A stretch of DNA of 9,307 nucleotides, taken from assembly GCA_947487325.1 (NCBI GenBank), contig CANKWG010000084.1:1-9307 (forward strand), in the 5' to 3' direction. The DNA comes from Oxalobacteraceae bacterium. Its GTDB lineage: Bacteria; Pseudomonadota; Gammaproteobacteria; Burkholderiales; Burkholderiaceae_D. Under the pieces are notes generated by a model. That model made no database searches. It was not told the DNA's origin and saw only the letters and a program-made list of their open reading frames with translations. A program made the translations under genes and the position numbers. Every line of letters begins with the position of its first letter. Position 1 is the stretch's first letter. Positions 5,991 through 9,307 of the stretch are shown piece after piece.

Positions 5991-7151
5991 ATGAAATCCA
6001 TAGGCATCGTTACTCCACAGTCCATGCACTTCACGCAGCCGCTGCCGCTGCAAAGTGGTGCCGTCTTGTCCGATTACACGCTGGTCTATGAAACCTACGG
6101 CACGCTCAATGCCGACGCTTCCAATGCCGTACTGGTGTGCCATGCCCTTAATGCCTCGCACCATGTGGCGGGCGTATACGAAGGTCAGCCAAAAAGTACG
6201 GGCTGGTGGGACAACATGGTCGGACCTGGCAAGGCGCTGGATACCGATCGATTTTTTGTCATCGGCGTAAATAATCTCGGTTCCTGTTTCGGCTCGACCG
6301 GACCGATGCATACCAATCCAGCTACGGGTAAACCCTATGGCGCGTCTTTCCCCGTCGTGACCGTCGAAGACTGGGTGCATGCCCAGGCGCGGCTGGCCGA
6401 TGCGCTGGGCATACGCCAGTTTGCCGCCGTGATGGGCGGATCACTGGGTGGCATGCAGGCGCTCGCCTGGAGCATGCTGTATCCAACGCGTGTTGCGCAT
6501 TGTCTGGTGATAGCTTCCACACCCAAGCTAAGCGCGCAGAACATCGCCTTCAATGACGTCGCGCGTCAGGCCATACTCACTGATCCGGATTTTCATGATG
6601 GCGACTTTTACGCGCATGGCGTCGTGCCCAAGCGTGGCCTGCGTGTGGCGCGCATGATTGGTCACATCACCTATTTGTCCGACGACGACATGGCTGAAAA
6701 ATTCGGTCGTGATTTGCGTGGCGACGACTACCAGTTTGGTTACGGCGTCGATTTCGAGATCGAGTCCTATTTGCGCTATCAGGGTGACAAATTTTCCGAG
6801 TACTTCGACGCCAACACCTATCTTCTAATTACCAAGGCACTGGATTACTTCGATCCGGCGCGCACGTTCAACGGTGATCTCTCTGCGGCTTTGGCCAATA
6901 TACAAGCAGAATTTCTGCTGGTTTCTTTCATGACGGATTGGCGATTTGCGCCTGAACGCAGTCGCGAAATTGTGCAGGCGCTGGTCAAGAATGACCGTCG
7001 TGTCAGCTATGCCGAAATCGATGCGCCGCATGGTCATGATGCCTTTCTGTTGGATGATCCGCGTTACATGGCGGTCGTTGGTTCTTATTACGACAGGATT
7101 TGGCAGGGATTGTCGGTGCGGCCGCTCGCGGTGCAAAGAGAGGCCGCATGA
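5991..7151 (+). CDS. metX: Homoserine O-acyltransferase MetX (probably succinyl-CoA type)
   Basis: Cytoplasmic alpha/beta-hydrolase-fold enzyme that acylates L-homoserine with acetyl-CoA or succinyl-CoA, committing it to methionine synthesis. The 386 residues match the family length of about 380. The nucleophile is Ser151 in GGSLGG (149-154), the acid is Asp316 in TDWRF, and the base is His349 in GHDAFL. NNLGSCFGSTGP (94-105) is another family segment. Many betaproteobacterial MetX enzymes are named MetXS because they prefer succinyl-CoA; the DWRF version of the Asp316 motif fits that group, but this is inference from family memory. The start at 5991 gives the usual MKSIGIVTPQ N-terminus; an in-frame ATG at 5958 lies in the terminator loop and is rejected. 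There is no Shine-Dalgarno sequence before 5991. The promoter, SAM-II-like aptamer and terminator upstream imply repression when SAM is plentiful. It overlaps metW by four bases. Confidence 0.97.
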   Translation: MKSIGIVTPQSMHFTQPLPLQSGAVLSDYTLVYETYGTLNADASNAVLVCHALNASHHVAGVYEGQPKSTGWWDNMVGPGKALDTDRFFVIGVNNLGSCFGSTGPMHTNPATGKPYGASFPVVTVEDWVHAQARLADALGIRQFAAVMGGSLGGMQALAWSMLYPTRVAHCLVIASTPKLSAQNIAFNDVARQAILTDPDFHDGDFYAHGVVPKRGLRVARMIGHITYLSDDDMAEKFGRDLRGDDYQFGYGVDFEIESYLRYQGDKFSEYFDANTYLLITKALDYFDPARTFNGDLSAALANIQAEFLLVSFMTDWRFAPERSREIVQALVKNDRRVSYAEIDAPHGHDAFLLDDPRYMAVVGSYYDRIWQGLSVRPLAVQREAA

Positions 7152-7753
7152 TTACGCAGCGCTTTGCTGGTCTGCGTGCCGACCTTGCCTTTATTGCTCA
7201 CTGGGTAGCACCAGCATCGCGCGTACTTGATCTGGGTTGCGGTGACGGTGCCATGCTCGAATACCTGCAGGTCGACAAACACTGCAGTGGCTATGGCGTT
7301 GAAATCGATGATGCGTACATCCCACGCTGTGTGCAGCGCGGCGTCTCGGTCATTCAGCAAGATATGGAAGGTGGTCTAGCGATGTTTGCCGATGACGCTT
7401 TTGATACGGTCTTGTGCCTGTCTGCGCTGCAGATGATGAAAAACGTCGAAGGTGTACTACGTGATATCACGCGCGTCGGCCGTGAGGCGATTGTTTCTTT
7501 TCCAAATTTTGCGCACTGGCCCCACCGCGTAGCACTGCTGACGGGTCGTATGCCCGTCTCCGAGAGCTTGCCTCATGCGTGGTATGACACGCCGAATCTG
7601 CGCTGTGCGACGATTAGTGACTTTGAGGAACTTGCTCACGAAGTCGGTCTCGAAGTACTCGAGTGTGTCGCACTGCGTGACGATGGAACGCCAGTTACTT
7701 TGCTCCCAAATTGGCGCGGTAGCCTCGCAGTTTTTCGTCTTCGTAAACGATAA
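7148..7753 (+). CDS. metW: Methionine biosynthesis protein MetW (methyltransferase-like)
   Basis: A 201-residue cytoplasmic protein of the MetW family, with a class I methyltransferase fold and almost always encoded next to metX in proteobacteria. The SAM-binding motif I is VLDLGCGDGAML (26-37), followed by GVEIDD (50-55), an FDTVLCLSALQ segment (85-95), the family-specific IVSFPNFAHWPHR (115-127) and WYDTPNLR (145-152). Its exact role is less certain than that of MetX; partner function with MetX in homoserine acylation is the accepted link and the coupling here supports it. The ATG overlaps the metX stop in ATGA, with GAGAGG (7138-7143) four bases upstream, so the pair is translationally coupled and shares the SAM-II-controlled promoter. 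A longer frame from 7100 is rejected because it lies inside metX and lacks family similarity. Confidence 0.96.
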   Translation: MITQRFAGLRADLAFIAHWVAPASRVLDLGCGDGAMLEYLQVDKHCSGYGVEIDDAYIPRCVQRGVSVIQQDMEGGLAMFADDAFDTVLCLSALQMMKNVEGVLRDITRVGREAIVSFPNFAHWPHRVALLTGRMPVSESLPHAWYDTPNLRCATISDFEELAHEVGLEVLECVALRDDGTPVTLLPNWRGSLAVFRLRKR

Positions 7754-7796
7754 TCCCGTCCTCTCTGACACCCCAGCTTTCTTTTAAAGACAACGC

Positions 7797-9119
7797 ATGA
7801 ATCAGGATACTTCTGCAGTGGAGCCGACGCTTGCTCGCGGCTGGCGGCATTACTTCACTCGGCACATGCTGATTTGCGTGATGCTCGGTTTTACTTCTGG
7901 GTTGCCGCTGTTCATTCTGTACAACCTGCTCTCTGCATGGTTGAAAGCTGAACAGGTTGATCTGAAATCCATTGGACTGTTCGCGCTGGTCGGCTTTCCC
8001 TACACTTGGAAATTCCTCTGGTCGCCGTTGATGGATCGCTTCCGCTTTCCCATGCTTGGCCGGCGGCGCGGCTGGATGTTTTTTACCCAGCTTGCGTTGT
8101 TGGCGACGATAGGCAGTATGGGTTTTTTCTCGCCGGTGACAGACCTGACGATGATTGTTTTTCTGGCGGGTTTGGTTGCTTTTCTGTCCGCCAGTCAGGA
8201 CATCGTCATTGATGCTTATCGTCGGGAGATGCTATCCGATCGCGAGCAGGGGTCCGGTACCGCACTGTTTGTCAATGCGTACAAAATGTCTACGCTAGTC
8301 CCTGGCTCGCTGTCGTTGATTCTGTCCGATTTTCTGAGTTGGCAAATCGTGTTTTCGATCACGGCACTATTCATGCTGCCCGGCGTGTTCACCACGCTGC
8401 TCATACGCGAACCCAGCATTTACGGTGAGCCACCACGCACCCTGCGCGAAGCGGTCGTGCTGCCTTTCAAGGAATTCATCGAGCGCAGCGGCTGGTCGCA
8501 TGCCGCAATGATTTTAGCTTTTATCTTTTTGTACAAACTGGGTGATTCCATGGCCACCGCGCTGGCCACACCCTTCTACATGGATCTCGGTTTTTCGCGT
8601 ACGCAGATCGGATTGGTCGCCAAGAACGCAGGCTTGTGGGCCAGTCTTGCCGGCGGCATTTTGGGCGCTGTCTGGTTGGAGAAAACTGGTGTCAATCGCG
8701 GCCTCTGGATTTTCGGTGTGCTGCAGGCTGTTGCGATTCTCGGCTTTGCGTTACTTGCGAAAGTTGGTGCTAGCGCTCCCGGTGTCGTACCGGACACATT
8801 TCTGCTCGGGCTGGTGATTGGCGTGGAAGCTTTTGCGGTCGGATTGGGTACGGCTGCTTTTACTGCCTATATCGCGACCGCCACTGATTCACGTTACACC
8901 GCCACGCAGTTTGCACTGTTCACCAGTCTCGCAGCGGTGCCGCGTACCTTCTTCAACGCGCTCACAGGTTTCATCGTCGCCCATACAGGCTGGTTTGAGT
9001 TTTTCTTGATCTGCTTTGCGCTGGCACTTCCCGGTATGCTGCTCTTACCTAAAATCGCGCCGTGGAATGTGCCTGCCAATATCGAAGATAAGAGGCATGC
9101 CGGAGACAGTGCCGGTTAA
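7797..9119 (+). CDS. ampG: AmpG-family major facilitator permease
   Basis: Inner-membrane transporter of 440 residues with about 12 predicted hydrophobic segments. AmpG proteins import anhydro-muropeptides released from the cell wall for recycling; some homologues have other substrates. Family marks are GFTSGLPLFILYNLLSAWL (31-49), WKFLWSPLMDRFRFP (71-85) followed by GRRRGW, SASQDIVIDAYRREML (131-146), and FLYKLGDSMA (244-253) with PFYMDLGFS opening the second half. The gene starts 43 bases after metW; AAAGA (7786-7790) is a weak ribosome-binding site. No terminator or strong promoter is seen in the gap, so it may be read through from metXW, an arrangement often seen in betaproteobacteria. 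Length is somewhat below that of E. coli AmpG, which has extra C-terminal helices. The substrate is inferred from family only. Confidence 0.87.
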   Translation: MNQDTSAVEPTLARGWRHYFTRHMLICVMLGFTSGLPLFILYNLLSAWLKAEQVDLKSIGLFALVGFPYTWKFLWSPLMDRFRFPMLGRRRGWMFFTQLALLATIGSMGFFSPVTDLTMIVFLAGLVAFLSASQDIVIDAYRREMLSDREQGSGTALFVNAYKMSTLVPGSLSLILSDFLSWQIVFSITALFMLPGVFTTLLIREPSIYGEPPRTLREAVVLPFKEFIERSGWSHAAMILAFIFLYKLGDSMATALATPFYMDLGFSRTQIGLVAKNAGLWASLAGGILGAVWLEKTGVNRGLWIFGVLQAVAILGFALLAKVGASAPGVVPDTFLLGLVIGVEAFAVGLGTAAFTAYIATATDSRYTATQFALFTSLAAVPRTFFNALTGFIVAHTGWFEFFLICFALALPGMLLLPKIAPWNVPANIEDKRHAGDSAG

Positions 9120-9151
9120 GCCCGGACCGTCGCGACAATACAAGAACCGCG

Positions 9152-9307
9152 ATGCTTAATTTTCTCTGGCTAAGCTTCTTCTTTCTGGCTGCAGCCAGCG
9201 CGCTCTGGCGCTGGCTTGTCGTGGGCGACCCCGCCGTCTTCGCAGCGATGGTCGAGAGTTTGTTTGCGATGGCCCGGTTGTCTGTCGAAGTAATGATTCT
9301 ATTGTTC
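9152..9307 (+). CDS. spmA: SpmA-like nucleoside-recognition (Gate) domain membrane protein, N-terminal part
   Basis: The first 52 codons of a gene that runs off the window. The ATG at 9152 opens a frame beginning MLNFLWLSFFFLAAASALW, a membrane-spanning N-terminal helix, followed by AAMVESLFAMARLSVEVMIL. The latter resembles the start of the Gate/nucleoside-recognition domain found in proteins annotated as spore maturation protein A. Such genes are common in non-sporulating proteobacteria and their function there is not known; a transport-related role is only a guess. It starts 32 bases after the permease stop and has only a weak purine stretch (CAAGAA, 9141-9146) upstream. The call rests on a short N-terminus and is therefore less certain than the others. 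Confidence 0.75.
   Translation, partial: MLNFLWLSFFFLAAASALWRWLVVGDPAVFAAMVESLFAMARLSVEVMILLF

Overview
All genes in this window lie on the + strand. It reads as ordinary chromosome of a betaproteobacterium, most likely of the Burkholderiales. The evidence is the gene order amtB, gshA, gshB, mannose-type EIIA, ptsH, ptsI, and the order metX, metW, AmpG-family permease. The glutamate-cysteine ligase is also of the Acidithiobacillus/betaproteobacterial type rather than the enterobacterial one. No mobile elements, CRISPR arrays, tRNA or rRNA genes were seen.

Region 1 (1-699) is the 3' part of an ammonium channel gene, amtB, closed by a textbook intrinsic terminator. Region 2 (703-3193) is a glutathione operon: gshA, then gshB 10 bases later. 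Region 3 (3274-5787) encodes a short phosphotransfer chain: a stand-alone mannose-family EIIA, HPr and Enzyme I. No sugar permease (EIIB/EIIC) is encoded beside it, so it looks regulatory rather than a sugar uptake system. HPr keeps both His15 and Ser46.

Region 4 (5788-7753) is the most interesting part. The 203-base gap between ptsI and metX holds a sigma70-like promoter, then an RNA matching the SAM-II (SAM-alpha) riboswitch aptamer, then an intrinsic terminator ending about 14 bases before the metX start codon. The 3' strand of aptamer helix P1, with its flanking pseudoknot base, is complementary to the 5' arm of the terminator. This suggests SAM-dependent transcription attenuation of metX-metW. 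MetX (homoserine O-acyltransferase) and MetW overlap by ATGA and form the committed step of methionine synthesis.

Region 5 (7797-9307) holds an AmpG-like major facilitator permease and the first 52 codons of an SpmA-like membrane protein that runs off the window.

No wholly new system was seen. The SAM-II/terminator leader in a betaproteobacterial context, including an extra hairpin inserted in the aptamer, is the best candidate for follow-up.
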